Part shown: positions 16,457-23,788 of the stretch, in pieces
Layout of the letters: each line of letters opens with the position of its first letter
Position numbering within the stretch: the stretch's first letter is position 1
Notes under the pieces: model-generated
Seen by the model: the letters and a program-made list of their open reading frames with translations, nothing else
The model's database searches: none
Told to the model about the DNA's origin: nothing
Source of the DNA: Mycobacteriales bacterium
GTDB taxonomy: Bacteria > Actinomycetota > Actinomycetes > JAFAQI01
Direction: 5' to 3'
DNA: 32,819 bases
Assembly: GCA_035504215.1 (NCBI GenBank)
Contig: DATJSI010000125.1
Span: 1 to 32,819 of the forward strand
Made by a program: the position numbers and the translations under genes

Positions 16457-16900
16457 GTGGCGTCAACCCGTACCTATGGCGGCAACGGAACGCCGGTCGA
16501 CGAGCAGTCCCTCGGGGAGCTGTTCGCGACCGCGACCCGGGACATGTCGCTGCTCATCCATCAGGAGATCGAGCTCGCCAAGACCGAGCTGAGCGCGCAG
16601 GCCGCAAAGGTCGGTGTCGGCGCCGGTTTACTCAGCGGGGCCGGGGTGTTCGGGATCTTCACCCTCGTCCTCGCCGCGTTCGCCGGCGGGTTCGGCTTCG
16701 CGGCCGGCCTGAACATCGGCGTCTGGGCAGGCTTTCTGTGCATGGCCGGGGTGTTCGGGCTGGTCGCCGCGATCCTGGCCGGGCTGGGCGTCCTGCGTAT
16801 GAAAGGACTGAGCGGTCCCAAGCGCACTCAGCGAACGGTGAAGCTCTCGATTGCCTCGATCCGCCACCCGCGGAAGAAGTCCACCCCGACGCCGGGATGA
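16457..16900 (+). CDS. Actinobacterial holin-X family (holin superfamily III) membrane protein
   Basis: 147 aa from GTG 16457, preceded by AGGAGG with 5-base spacing. A polar amphipathic N-terminal part (ELFATATRDMSLLIHQEIELAKTEL) is followed by two long hydrophobic segments (about residues 58-85 and 90-115) and a basic tail. This is the standard layout of the phage_holin_3_6 proteins, which in actinobacteria are chromosomal and not phage holins; their role in the membrane is not known. It overlaps the epoxide hydrolase gene by ATGA. Nothing nearby is of phage origin. Confidence 0.9.
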   Translation: MASTRTYGGNGTPVDEQSLGELFATATRDMSLLIHQEIELAKTELSAQAAKVGVGAGLLSGAGVFGIFTLVLAAFAGGFGFAAGLNIGVWAGFLCMAGVFGLVAAILAGLGVLRMKGLSGPKRTQRTVKLSIASIRHPRKKSTPTPG

Positions 16901-17811
16901 GCAACCGCCGGCTGGTCGACGACTCCGCCGTCCTCATCGACGGGCCGTGGACGCATCGGCACATCACGGCGAACGGGGTGCGCTTCCATGTCGCGGAGGC
17001 GGGCACCGGGCCGCTGGTGTTGCTCTTGCACGGGTTTCCGCAGTTCTGGTGGACCTGGCGCGACCAGATGGTCGGCCTCGCCGATGCCGGTTACCGGGCC
17101 GTCGCTCCCGACCTGCGCGGGTACGCCGCGAGCGACAAGCCACCCCGCGGGTACGACGCACCCACCCTCGCCGCCGACGTGGCGGGCATGGTGCGGGCGC
17201 TCGGCGAGCGCGATGCGGTGATCGTCGGCCAGGACTGGGGCGGCCACCTGGCCTGGTCGGTTGCCGCGTTGCACCCCACGGTCGCGCGTCGCATCGTGAT
17301 CTGCGCGAGCCCGCACCCGCTGCGCTGGGCGCAGGCCTTGCGCCACGACCGCGACCAGCGGGCCGCGAGCCGGCACGTCGCGCGCTTCCAGCTGCCCTGG
17401 GCGCCGGAGCGCTGGCTGGTCGCAGACGACGCCGCCAATGTGGCCGCACTGCTGCGCGAGTGGGGCGGCCCGCGCTACCCGGACCCGCAGGCCGAGCGCC
17501 GATACCGGGATGCGATGCAGATCCTCTACACCCCGAACCGCGCGCTGGAGTACTACCGCTGGGCGGCCCGCTCCACTACGCGAACCGATGGCCATCGCTA
17601 CCGCCGGGCGATGCGGACTCCGATCGACGTACCGACCCTGCAGCTGCATGGGGCCCTCGACCGGGCAGCGCTACCCCGAACCGCGCAGGGCTCCGGCCGC
17701 TATGTCGCCGCCGACTACGAGTGGCGGCTGGTCGAGGGGGTCGGGCACTTCCCGCAAGAAGAGGTGCCCGAGCTGGTCACCGGCGAGCTGTTGCGCTGGT
17801 GCAAGGGCTGA
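16897..17811 (+). CDS. Alpha/beta hydrolase, epoxide hydrolase type (EphE-like)
   Basis: 304 aa. The oxyanion motif HGFP is at residues 45-48 and the nucleophile is D113 in VGQDWGGH, aspartate rather than serine, as in epoxide hydrolases and haloalkane dehalogenases. The catalytic base is H284 in GVGHFPQEE. A helical cap with Tyr residues (ILYTPNRALEYYRW) supplies probable ring-opening tyrosines, favouring an epoxide hydrolase. In this neighbourhood M. tuberculosis has ephE (Rv3670). The protein has no signal peptide and is cytoplasmic. The substrate is unknown. It starts in an ATGA overlap with the holin-X gene and ends overlapping the DUF309 gene. Confidence 0.92.
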   Translation: MSNRRLVDDSAVLIDGPWTHRHITANGVRFHVAEAGTGPLVLLLHGFPQFWWTWRDQMVGLADAGYRAVAPDLRGYAASDKPPRGYDAPTLAADVAGMVRALGERDAVIVGQDWGGHLAWSVAALHPTVARRIVICASPHPLRWAQALRHDRDQRAASRHVARFQLPWAPERWLVADDAANVAALLREWGGPRYPDPQAERRYRDAMQILYTPNRALEYYRWAARSTTRTDGHRYRRAMRTPIDVPTLQLHGALDRAALPRTAQGSGRYVAADYEWRLVEGVGHFPQEEVPELVTGELLRWCKG

Positions 17812-18305
17812 GCGGGCCCTCGGAGCGGCGCGACCGGGACGCCACCGGACGCCCACGCAACGCGCGGGTCCGCGACCGGCTCGGCCGCCCACTCGCCCGA
17901 TCCGCCGGGAGCGCCGAGGCCGAAGACGAGCCCGCGCTGCCGCCGGCCGAGGCGCTGGTAAAGGCCCAGCAGCTGCTCGACGCGGGCGCGCCATTCACCG
18001 CACACGAGGTCCTCGAAGCGGTCTGGAAGGCCCCCGGCACCGCCGGCGAGGAGCGCGGCTTGTGGCGCGGGCTTGCGCAGCTCGCGGTGGGCGTAACCCA
18101 CGGCCTGCGCGGCAACCAGGCCGGCGCGCGGGCGCTGCTCGACCGTGCGGCCGAGAGCCTCGCCGGGTTTGCCGGCAGCTCGCCGTACGACGTGGACGTC
18201 GACGGCTTGCGTTCGTGGGCGGCCTCGACCGCCGCGGACGCCGCTGCGCTGGAGGTGCTCCCGCGGTTGACGCGGCCGGGCGGTGCTCCCGGCACCGTTG
18301 GCTAG
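17799..18305 (+). CDS. DUF309 domain protein
   Basis: 168 aa. After a basic start (RDRDATGRPRNARVRDRLGRPL, a charged run typical of the family in actinobacteria) comes a helical DUF309 domain with the diagnostic AHEVLEAVWK and GLAQLAVGVTHGLRGN. The His-Glu of HEVLE suggests a metal or ligand site, but no activity is established. The start is set at GTG 17799, inside the end of the epoxide hydrolase gene; a CTG at 17808 overlapping the stop (CTGA) is an alternative. The last four bases overlap the end of the convergent gene at 18302. Confidence 0.85.
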   Translation: MQGLSGPSERRDRDATGRPRNARVRDRLGRPLARSAGSAEAEDEPALPPAEALVKAQQLLDAGAPFTAHEVLEAVWKAPGTAGEERGLWRGLAQLAVGVTHGLRGNQAGARALLDRAAESLAGFAGSSPYDVDVDGLRSWAASTAADAAALEVLPRLTRPGGAPGTVG

Positions 18306-18643
18306 GCCGCGGCGGAGCGTTCGCGGGCGCGCACGCCGAGCGCGTCGAGGAATGCCGCTGCGGACCGCTCGAGTCGCCGGGCCGCCGCGCGGTTCGGCGC
18401 GTCGACCACGAGCCGGAGCTCGCAGCCGGTGACGTCGGACGGCGTGACGGTGATGTCGCCGGCCAGCGACCGGTGGGCCGGGTCAGTCACGTGCAGCTCG
18501 GCGGTGAACTGGTCACCGTCGCGGGTGGGTGGCTGCACCCGCCAGGAGTAACCGGCATCCGCCCAAGGCTGCGGCTCGGCGAGCAGCAGCGCGACGCCGG
18601 GCGGGTCGGCAACCACGCGGCGGGTGACCGTGACGCGGGTCAT
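18302..18643 (-). CDS. Small conserved protein, possibly SRPBCC/polyketide-cyclase-like
   Basis: 113 aa from ATG 18643, which follows AAGGAGG with 6-base spacing; a start seven codons upstream has no ribosome site. The sequence alternates hydrophobic strands (TVTRRVVADPPGVALLLAEP, FTAELHVTD, CELRLVVDAP) and ends in an amphipathic helix (AARRLERSAAAFLDALGV). That strand/C-terminal helix pattern resembles the helix-grip fold, but it is shorter than usual and I see no catalytic motif. It is convergent with the DUF309 gene and lies downstream of marP (18722) on the same strand, with its own strong ribosome site. A moderate guess only. Confidence 0.65.
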   Translation of the reverse strand: MTRVTVTRRVVADPPGVALLLAEPQPWADAGYSWRVQPPTRDGDQFTAELHVTDPAHRSLAGDITVTPSDVTGCELRLVVDAPNRAAARRLERSAAAFLDALGVRARERSAAA

Positions 18644-18721
18644 GCTCGCCTCCTTCGTTGCCATTGTTGAGGTTTCCTGGTGCTAACTATAGCAAGCACC
18701 TGGACGGGCGCCGCATCCGGG

Positions 18722-19912
18722 TCAGTCGCAGCCCTCGGTCGAGACCTGGGTGTGTGCGCGCAGACCCGACACCGCATCCGGCGCAACCTCGTGCGCGGTG
18801 AGGGCGTAGCCGGTCCGCGGATCACCGACGGCCGCCGCGAACACGACGCCGGCAACCCGGCCCGCCGGGGTGATCAACGGGCCGCCCGAGTTGCCCGGCA
18901 GCACGGTCGAGTACAGCGAGTAGATCTGCCGCGTGACCTCGCGATCCTGGTAGATGTCGGGCCCGCGGGCGTCCTGCACGCCGCGGACCCGCGCCGCCCT
19001 CGCGGTGAACGGCCCGTTCTCGGGATAGCCCAGCACGATGGCGCTCTTGCCGCGCCCGACCGGGCCGGCGAACGACAGCGGCGTACCGTTCAGCCCGGGT
19101 ACGTCGAGTACGGCGACATCGCGTTCCGGGTCATAGAGCACAACGGTTGCGGACAGCTGCCGACCGTCCGCGGTGATGACCTTGGGCGAACCGACGCCGG
19201 CCACGACATGCGCGTTGGTCATCACGCGGTTCGGCCCGTAGAGAAACCCGCTGCCCTCGAGCGCCCGGCTGCACGAGTCCGCGATGCCGGTGACCTTGAC
19301 GACGTCGGGTTGCGCGTCGACCACGGCGCGGCTGTGGGCCAGCTTCGGGTCGGGTGGTGACACCGGGGCGACGTCGATCGACCCGATGCCGCCGAAGACC
19401 GGCGGAAAGCCGTTGCGGTCCAGGTCCTGGTCGAGCAACCGCCGGAACGACGCGAACCAGGTGTTCGCCACTGACGGGACCAGCTTGTCGACACCTTCCA
19501 GCACGCTGGAGTTGCGCACCTCGCGCGAGACGCCGCCGGCGCTGGTGTTGGCGATCGCGGCGCCGAGCAGCCACGCCACCAGCAGGACCGACAGCACGCT
19601 CACGACTCCGCCGGCCAGGGAGTCCGCCATCCGCAGCGGCCGCCAGGTCATCTCGCGGCGCAACGCCGCGCCGAGCAGGGTCGCCAGCAGCTGGCCGACC
19701 ATCGCACCGAGCAGAACCACCAACAGGCCGTAGAACGCGGCATCGAGCCCGAGCGAGAAGTGCGAGTGCAGGTCGCTGGCGTACCTCGCGCCCAGCACGC
19801 CCCCGCCGATGAAGCCGACGAAGGACAGGAAGCCGATGATGAAGCCCTGCCGGTAGCCGCTGATCGCGAAGCCGATGCAGACCACGATGAGTACGACGTC
19901 GAGCCCGTCCAT
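18722..19912 (-). CDS. marP: Periplasmic serine protease MarP (CvpA-type membrane domain plus trypsin-like domain)
   Basis: 396 aa. Four N-terminal transmembrane helices (about residues 5-120) form a CvpA/colicin V-like domain; the rest is an extracytoplasmic chymotrypsin-fold protease. The triad is visible as H235 (TNAHVV), D265 (ERDVAVLD) and S342 (GNSGGP). C214 and C395 are at the same numbers as the redox-sensitive disulfide pair of M. tuberculosis MarP (Rv3671c), as I recall. MarP protects against acid and oxidative stress and acts on envelope targets such as the hydrolase RipA. The ATG at 19912 overlaps the nudL stop by one base (TGATG), so the upstream ATG at 19957 is rejected. It is the last gene of the nth-tlpA-nudL-marP operon. 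Confidence 0.95.
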   Translation of the reverse strand: MDGLDVVLIVVCIGFAISGYRQGFIIGFLSFVGFIGGGVLGARYASDLHSHFSLGLDAAFYGLLVVLLGAMVGQLLATLLGAALRREMTWRPLRMADSLAGGVVSVLSVLLVAWLLGAAIANTSAGGVSREVRNSSVLEGVDKLVPSVANTWFASFRRLLDQDLDRNGFPPVFGGIGSIDVAPVSPPDPKLAHSRAVVDAQPDVVKVTGIADSCSRALEGSGFLYGPNRVMTNAHVVAGVGSPKVITADGRQLSATVVLYDPERDVAVLDVPGLNGTPLSFAGPVGRGKSAIVLGYPENGPFTARAARVRGVQDARGPDIYQDREVTRQIYSLYSTVLPGNSGGPLITPAGRVAGVVFAAAVGDPRTGYALTAHEVAPDAVSGLRAHTQVSTEGCD

Positions 19913-20565
19913 CAGGAACGCGTTCCTGGCATCGGCTCGACCACAGAGCGGTCCCACTCACGTTCCCAGCCGGTGAGGGCGAGCAACCAGCTGAGCACGC
20001 CGGCCGTGAAGCCCCACACGAGCATGCCGGCCACCCGGAAGGCCGGCGAGTCCTTCCCGATCGGAAGCCGCACCATCAGGCGGTTCGCGGGGTCGACCAG
20101 CTCGCTGATCGGCACCCGCGCGACCGCCTCCACCTCGGCCGGGTCGACCGCGCCGACCTCGCTCGCTTTACGCCACCAGCCGACCACCGGTGTGACCACG
20201 TTGCCGCTCGGGGGGATCCACAGCTCGGGCAGCGTGCCGATGACGACCACCCCTGCGGGGTCGAGGCCGGTCTCCTCATGCGCCTCGCGGAGCGCGGCGT
20301 CGACCGGTCCGTCGTCGGTCGGGTCGATCCGGCCGCCGGGAAAGGCCGGCTGGCCGGCGTGCGCCCTCAGGTCGGCCGCGCGTTGCAGTAAGAGGACGTC
20401 GGGGCCGGTCGGCCCTTCGCCGAACAACACGAGGACCGCGGCCTCGCGCAGTTGCTCGGCGTCGTCCGCCCGGGGCACCAGGAACGGGACCGGCCCGGGA
20501 GTGCGCACCGCGTCGATCACCGGCCCCAGCCAGTCCGGCGGGTTCGCCACCTCCTCGGGCTCCAC
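19912..20565 (-). CDS. nudL: Nudix hydrolase, CoA pyrophosphatase type
   Basis: 217 aa. It contains the UPF0035 signature that precedes the Nudix box in CoA/NudL enzymes (LLLQRAADLRAHAGQPAFPGG is one residue too long to be chance spacing: LLxxRA-x3-R-x3-G-x3-FPGG), followed by the Nudix helix ALREAHEETGL. Such enzymes cleave CoA and its derivatives into 4'-phosphopantetheine and 3',5'-ADP; substrate preference here is inferred from family. A hydrophobic helix lies near residues 180-200 (VAGMLVWGFTAGVLSWLLAL), which is normal for the family core. It starts 7 bases after the end of the thioredoxin-like gene and is coupled to marP by TGATG. Confidence 0.92.
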   Translation of the reverse strand: MEPEEVANPPDWLGPVIDAVRTPGPVPFLVPRADDAEQLREAAVLVLFGEGPTGPDVLLLQRAADLRAHAGQPAFPGGRIDPTDDGPVDAALREAHEETGLDPAGVVVIGTLPELWIPPSGNVVTPVVGWWRKASEVGAVDPAEVEAVARVPISELVDPANRLMVRLPIGKDSPAFRVAGMLVWGFTAGVLSWLLALTGWEREWDRSVVEPMPGTRS

Positions 20566-20572
20566 GAGATCC

Positions 20573-21175
20573 CTAGACGGAGACGTGCAGGTACGCGGCG
20601 ATCTGTTGCTGAAGCTGCCTCGTGCTGGTGTACGCGCCGTGCTGGGTGTGCACGATCCGGCCGGCCGCCGAGACCAGCAGCGTGACCGGCGGCGACACCG
20701 GTAGGTGCCCGCCGGTGAGGACCTTGCGGTCCTCGTCGAACACCGACGGGAAGTGCACCGGCGGGGTGACGTGCGCGTCGAAGTCCAGCGCGCTGCCCGC
20801 CTCGTCGACAGTGTCGACGCCGAGGAACCGCACCTTGGCCCGGTCCGTGTCGTACGCCTTGGAAAGGAAGCCCATCTCCGCCTGGCACGGCTCGCACCAC
20901 GAGCCCCAGATGTTGACGACGGTCGGCCGGCCGGTGAGCCCGGCCATGTGCACCTGCGGACCGTGCCCGAGGCAGGGCAGCGTGACGTTGGGAAGGCCGC
21001 CGCTCACGACGTTGGTGCTCGACGACGGGCACGGCGCGAGATCCGCCTTCGCGATCAGCTTGCTCAGCGTGGCCTGGTCGCCACCGGGGCCCGGCCCGAC
21101 CGACGACGGCCCGGACGAGCAGGCGGTGGCGGCCAGCGCGAGCAGCAGGGCCGCCACGAGCCCGCGGCGGATCAT
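20573..21175 (-). CDS. TlpA/ResA-like thioredoxin-fold lipoprotein
   Basis: 200 aa from ATG 21175, overlapping the nth stop as ATGA; longer upstream starts are rejected. Residues 1-19 form a signal peptide ([19 protein letters not shown]) ending at a lipobox-like cysteine, so it is probably a lipid-anchored protein on the outer face of the membrane. The thioredoxin domain has the active site WCEPC near residue 98. A second cysteine pair lies ahead of it (APCPSSS and LPCLGHG), as in the Rv3673c family. The likely role is reduction or isomerisation of extracytoplasmic disulfides. The linkage to marP, whose protease carries a redox-sensitive disulfide, is suggestive. Confidence 0.92.
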   Translation of the reverse strand: MIRRGLVAALLLALAATACSSGPSSVGPGPGGDQATLSKLIAKADLAPCPSSSTNVVSGGLPNVTLPCLGHGPQVHMAGLTGRPTVVNIWGSWCEPCQAEMGFLSKAYDTDRAKVRFLGVDTVDEAGSALDFDAHVTPPVHFPSVFDEDRKVLTGGHLPVSPPVTLLVSAAGRIVHTQHGAYTSTRQLQQQIAAYLHVSV

Positions 21176-21888
21176 GACGCCGCGGCCAGCGAGGACGCCG
21201 GCTTCAGCAGCTTCGCCGCCTGGACCGGGTCGGTCGGGCCGAGCCCGTACGACGGGCACCACCGTGCCACCGGGCAGGCGCCGCAGGCCGGCTTGCGCGA
21301 GTGGCAGACCCGTCGGCCGTGCCAGATCAGCCGCTGCGACAGGCCGGTCCAGTCCTTCTTCTCGAACAGCGACCCGACCGCGAACTCGACCTTGACCGGG
21401 TCCTCCTCAGCGGTCCAGCCAAACCGCCGCGACAGCCGCCCGAAGTGGGTGTCCACGGTGATTCCGGGTACGCCGAAGGCGTTGCCGAGTACCACGTTCG
21501 CGGTCTTTCGACCCACACCGGGGAGCGTGACCAGGTCGTCGAGCCGGCCCGGCACCTCACCGGCGTACCGCTCGGTGAGCGCCTGCCCGAGCGCGATCAG
21601 GCTGTTCGTCTTCGCCCGGAAGAAACCAGTCGGCCGCAGGATCGTCTCCATCTCGGCCCGGTCGGCGGCGGCGTACGCGGCGGCGTCGGGGTACTTGCGG
21701 AAGACCGTCGGCGTGACCTCGTTGACCTTCTTGTCCGTGCACTGCGCGGACAGGATGGTCGCGACCAGCAGCTCGAGCGGAGAGGTGAAGTCGAGCTCGC
21801 AGTGGGCGTCCGGGTAGGTGGCCTGCAGCACGCGGTCGATCCGGCGGGCGCGGCGCACCAGAGCGGTGCGAGTCTCGGCTGCCGGCAC
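21172..21888 (-). CDS. nth: Endonuclease III (DNA glycosylase/AP lyase)
   Basis: 238 aa. It removes oxidised pyrimidines and cuts at abasic sites in base excision repair. The helix-hairpin-helix motif LPGVGRKTA contains the catalytic lysine K128, and the catalytic aspartate is D146 in VDTHFGR. The C-terminal [4Fe-4S] loop has the right spacing, C-x6-C-x2-C-x5-C ([18 protein letters not shown]). The start is GTG 21888; a TAGGCT at 21896-21901 lies 7 bases upstream, so the transcript is likely leaderless. It heads the operon nth-tlpA-nudL-marP and is divergent from the rsiG-like gene. Confidence 0.97.
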   Translation of the reverse strand: MPAAETRTALVRRARRIDRVLQATYPDAHCELDFTSPLELLVATILSAQCTDKKVNEVTPTVFRKYPDAAAYAAADRAEMETILRPTGFFRAKTNSLIALGQALTERYAGEVPGRLDDLVTLPGVGRKTANVVLGNAFGVPGITVDTHFGRLSRRFGWTAEEDPVKVEFAVGSLFEKKDWTGLSQRLIWHGRRVCHSRKPACGACPVARWCPSYGLGPTDPVQAAKLLKPASSLAAAS

Positions 21889-21895
21889 ATCGATG

Positions 21896-21901
21896 AGCCT
21901 A
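21896..21901 (-). promoter_or_regulatory. -10 element for a leaderless nth transcript
   Basis: TAGGCT on the minus strand ends seven bases before the GTG start of nth. This places the first transcribed base at or next to the start codon. No convincing -35 is visible. Confidence 0.5.
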
Positions 21902-21996
21902 CGGTGGGGTAGCCCGTAGGAGTGACGGGCCGTCCGGATGCCTCAAGCATCAGCGGAAGTCCGCCGATTCCGCCATAAGAGTTGCGGAGTGTGACG

Positions 21997-22527
21997 ATGC
22001 CGAACCGGCCCACAGCGGACCGACTTCAAGCGCCGCCAGAGCGCAATGCGGACTTCGACCACCTTTCGCTGGACGGGCTCCGCCACTACCGCGCGACCTT
22101 GAGCAGCGAGGAAGGGCGGGTCTCCTACTGGCGGCGGATCATCCAGGCCCGGCTGGACCTGGTCCGAGCCGCCGAGACCGGCGCGTCCGCGAGCGTCGAG
22201 GACCTGACCTCGATGTTCACCGAGGAGCGGCTCACCGGCAACCGCAGCGCGCTGATCACGATCGTCCCCGTCGACGACATGCCGCCGCTTCCCGACCTCG
22301 GCTCGCTGTGGGCACGGCAGCCGAAGGCCGGCGACGACGAGCACAACGCCGAGCTGATCAAGGACCTCTCCGCCGCCGAGATCCAGCTGTCGGCGTACCG
22401 TTCGGCGCTGCATCGCCGGCTGTCCGCGGCAACCGGAGAGCTGATCGCGCGCTACCGCGAGCACCCCGATCTGTGCCTGAGCGTCCTGCCGTCACCGCCG
22501 AACACCCCCAAGGCGGCATCGCAGTAA
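21997..22527 (+). CDS. rsiG: RsiG-like c-di-GMP-binding anti-sigma factor (anti-WhiG type)
   Basis: 176 aa from ATG 21997 (GTG 21991 and TTG 21982 are in-frame alternatives; GGAG precedes). Two long helices are separated by a linker, as in the antiparallel coiled coil of RsiG. Helix 1 has a perfect E-x3-S-x2-R-x3-Q-x3-D c-di-GMP signature: E39, S43, R46, Q50, D54. Helix 2 has the same spacing with two changes: E128, S132, R135, H139, S143. In Streptomyces RsiG holds the sporulation sigma WhiG in a complex that needs a c-di-GMP dimer; Rubrobacter RsiG is a homodimer with one motif per chain. This protein therefore probably senses c-di-GMP and restrains a WhiG-type sigma, which is not in the window. 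It is divergent from nth; a VOC gene and crp follow. Confidence 0.87.
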   Translation: MPNRPTADRLQAPPERNADFDHLSLDGLRHYRATLSSEEGRVSYWRRIIQARLDLVRAAETGASASVEDLTSMFTEERLTGNRSALITIVPVDDMPPLPDLGSLWARQPKAGDDEHNAELIKDLSAAEIQLSAYRSALHRRLSAATGELIARYREHPDLCLSVLPSPPNTPKAASQ

Positions 22528-22535
22528 TCGCGATG

Positions 22536-22554
22536 TCGTCGCGGGCTGCGACGA
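22536..22554 (+). terminator. Possible weak hairpin after the rsiG-like gene
   Basis: TCGTCGC and GCGACGA pair around a five-base loop (GGGCT), starting 8 bases after the stop. No T-run follows and the next gene starts at 22562, so it may be an attenuator or chance. Confidence 0.25.
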
Positions 22555-22561
22555 TCGCCGC

Positions 22562-23002
22562 ATGGAAGCTTCGGTCCACCTGGTCACCCTCGGCGTCGAC
22601 GACCTGGGTGCCTCCCGCGCCTTCTACGTCGACGGCCTGGGTTGGCAACCGGTGTTCGAAGTACCGGGCGCGGTCATCTTCATCCAGATCGGCCATGGCC
22701 TGTTGCTCGGTCTGTTCGGCGCCGACGATCTCGACGCGGACGTGGGGGGCGATCCGCACGCAGTCGGGCCCCCACCGCTCTCGCTTGCGCAGATCCTGCC
22801 GACCGAGGCCGAGGTCGTGGCAACCCTCGCCGCCGCCGAGTCCGCCGGCGCCACGATCCTCAAGCCGGCCCAGTACGCCGACTTCGGCGGGTTCCACGGC
22901 TACTTCGCCGACCCGAGCGGGTTCCGCTGGGAGATCGCGACCAACCCGGGCTGGTCGGTGGCCGAGGACGGCACGGTGAGCATCGGCCCGATCGGCGGCT
23001 GA
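22562..23002 (+). CDS. VOC (glyoxalase/bleomycin-resistance) family protein
   Basis: 146 aa. It has the two beta-alpha-beta3 modules of the vicinal oxygen chelate fold. Module 1 begins VHLVTLGVDDLGASRAFYVDGLGW, and module 2 ends with HGYFADPSGFRWEIATNPGW. Family enzymes bind a metal through His and Glu side chains; here candidates are H6, the H of FHGYFADP and E of WEIA. Whether it is an isomerase, dioxygenase or drug-binding protein cannot be said. It is cytoplasmic. It lies 34 bases after the rsiG-like gene and could be cotranscribed. Confidence 0.88.
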   Translation: MEASVHLVTLGVDDLGASRAFYVDGLGWQPVFEVPGAVIFIQIGHGLLLGLFGADDLDADVGGDPHAVGPPPLSLAQILPTEAEVVATLAAAESAGATILKPAQYADFGGFHGYFADPSGFRWEIATNPGWSVAEDGTVSIGPIGG

Positions 23003-23038
23003 CCGCGGCGCCGTCCGCCCGGTGAACGACAGCGGGCA

Positions 23039-23050
23039 CGAACCGGTTCG
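23039..23050. promoter_or_regulatory. 12-base perfect palindrome upstream of crp
   Basis: CGAACCGGTTCG is perfectly self-complementary and lies 62 bases upstream of the crp GTG, in the short gap after the VOC gene. It is a candidate operator. It does not resemble the TGTGA-N6-TCACA box of Crp. Confidence 0.35.
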
Positions 23051-23112
23051 ATCGGCGTGGTCAGGTGCGGCACACTCGACGTCGGTCGGGTCGGGGCTCG
23101 CGGAGGTTGATC

Positions 23113-23787
23113 GTGGAAGGGCTGCTCGCCGGGATGCCGCTGTTCGCGGCGCTCGACGACGAGTCGGCGCGGCGACTCGAGGTGGCCATGACCACCCGCC
23201 GCCTCCCGCGCGCGCATGTCGTGTTCCGCGAAGGCGACCCGGGTGACCGGCTGTTCGTGGTGATCGAGGGCAAGGTGAAGATCACGAGGTCCTCGGCGGA
23301 CGGCAGGGAGAACCTGCTTGCACTGCTCGGCGCGGGCGAGATGTTCGGTGAGCTGTCGCTGTTCGACCCCGGCCCGCGTACCGCGAGCGCGACGGCGGTC
23401 ACCGCCGCCACCTTGGCCTCACTCGACCACGACGACCTGCGCCCCCTGATGTTCGAGCGACCCGACCTCGCGGTGCAGCTGGTCCGCGCCCTGGCCCGGC
23501 GGCTACGGCGTACCAACGAGGCCGTCGCGGATCTGGTCTTCACCGACGTCCCCGGCCGGGTGGCGAAGGCATTGCTCGACCTGTCGGCGAAGTTCGGCGT
23601 CGCCGAGGACGGCGCGATCCGGGTGCAGCACGACCTCACCCAGGAGGAGCTGGCCCAGCTCGTCGGGGCGAGCCGCGAGACGGTGAACAAGGCGCTGTCG
23701 GAGTTCGCCCATCGAGGCTGGCTCCAGCTCGACGGCCGCAGCGTCCTGCTGCTCGACTCTCAGCGCCTCGCCCGCCGCGCCCACTGA
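23113..23787 (+). CDS. crp: Crp/Fnr-family cAMP-responsive transcription regulator
   Basis: 224 aa from GTG 23113, preceded by GGAGG at 7-base spacing, the same length as M. tuberculosis Crp (Rv3676). An upstream start at 23065 would add 16 residues with no family support. The cyclic-nucleotide domain contains FGELSLFDPGPRTASAT with the Arg that contacts the cAMP phosphate. The C-terminal winged helix has the recognition helix in LTQEELAQLVGASRETVNKAL. It is expected to bind cAMP and control a broad regulon (in Streptomyces, germination and antibiotic production). The gene ends one base before the stop of the convergent MBL gene, so no terminator fits between them. Confidence 0.95.
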   Translation: MEGLLAGMPLFAALDDESARRLEVAMTTRRLPRAHVVFREGDPGDRLFVVIEGKVKITRSSADGRENLLALLGAGEMFGELSLFDPGPRTASATAVTAATLASLDHDDLRPLMFERPDLAVQLVRALARRLRRTNEAVADLVFTDVPGRVAKALLDLSAKFGVAEDGAIRVQHDLTQEELAQLVGASRETVNKALSEFAHRGWLQLDGRSVLLLDSQRLARRAH

Positions 23788-23788
23788 G

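Noticed and set aside
16457-16900. Phage remnant suggested by the holin-like protein
   Set aside because: The actinobacterial holin-X family is a normal chromosomal family in this gene order, and no other phage gene or attachment site is seen.
23051-23075. Crp autoregulation box upstream of crp
   Set aside because: The best match (TGGTC...GCACA) departs from TGTGA-N6-TCACA in several places and has the wrong spacing.
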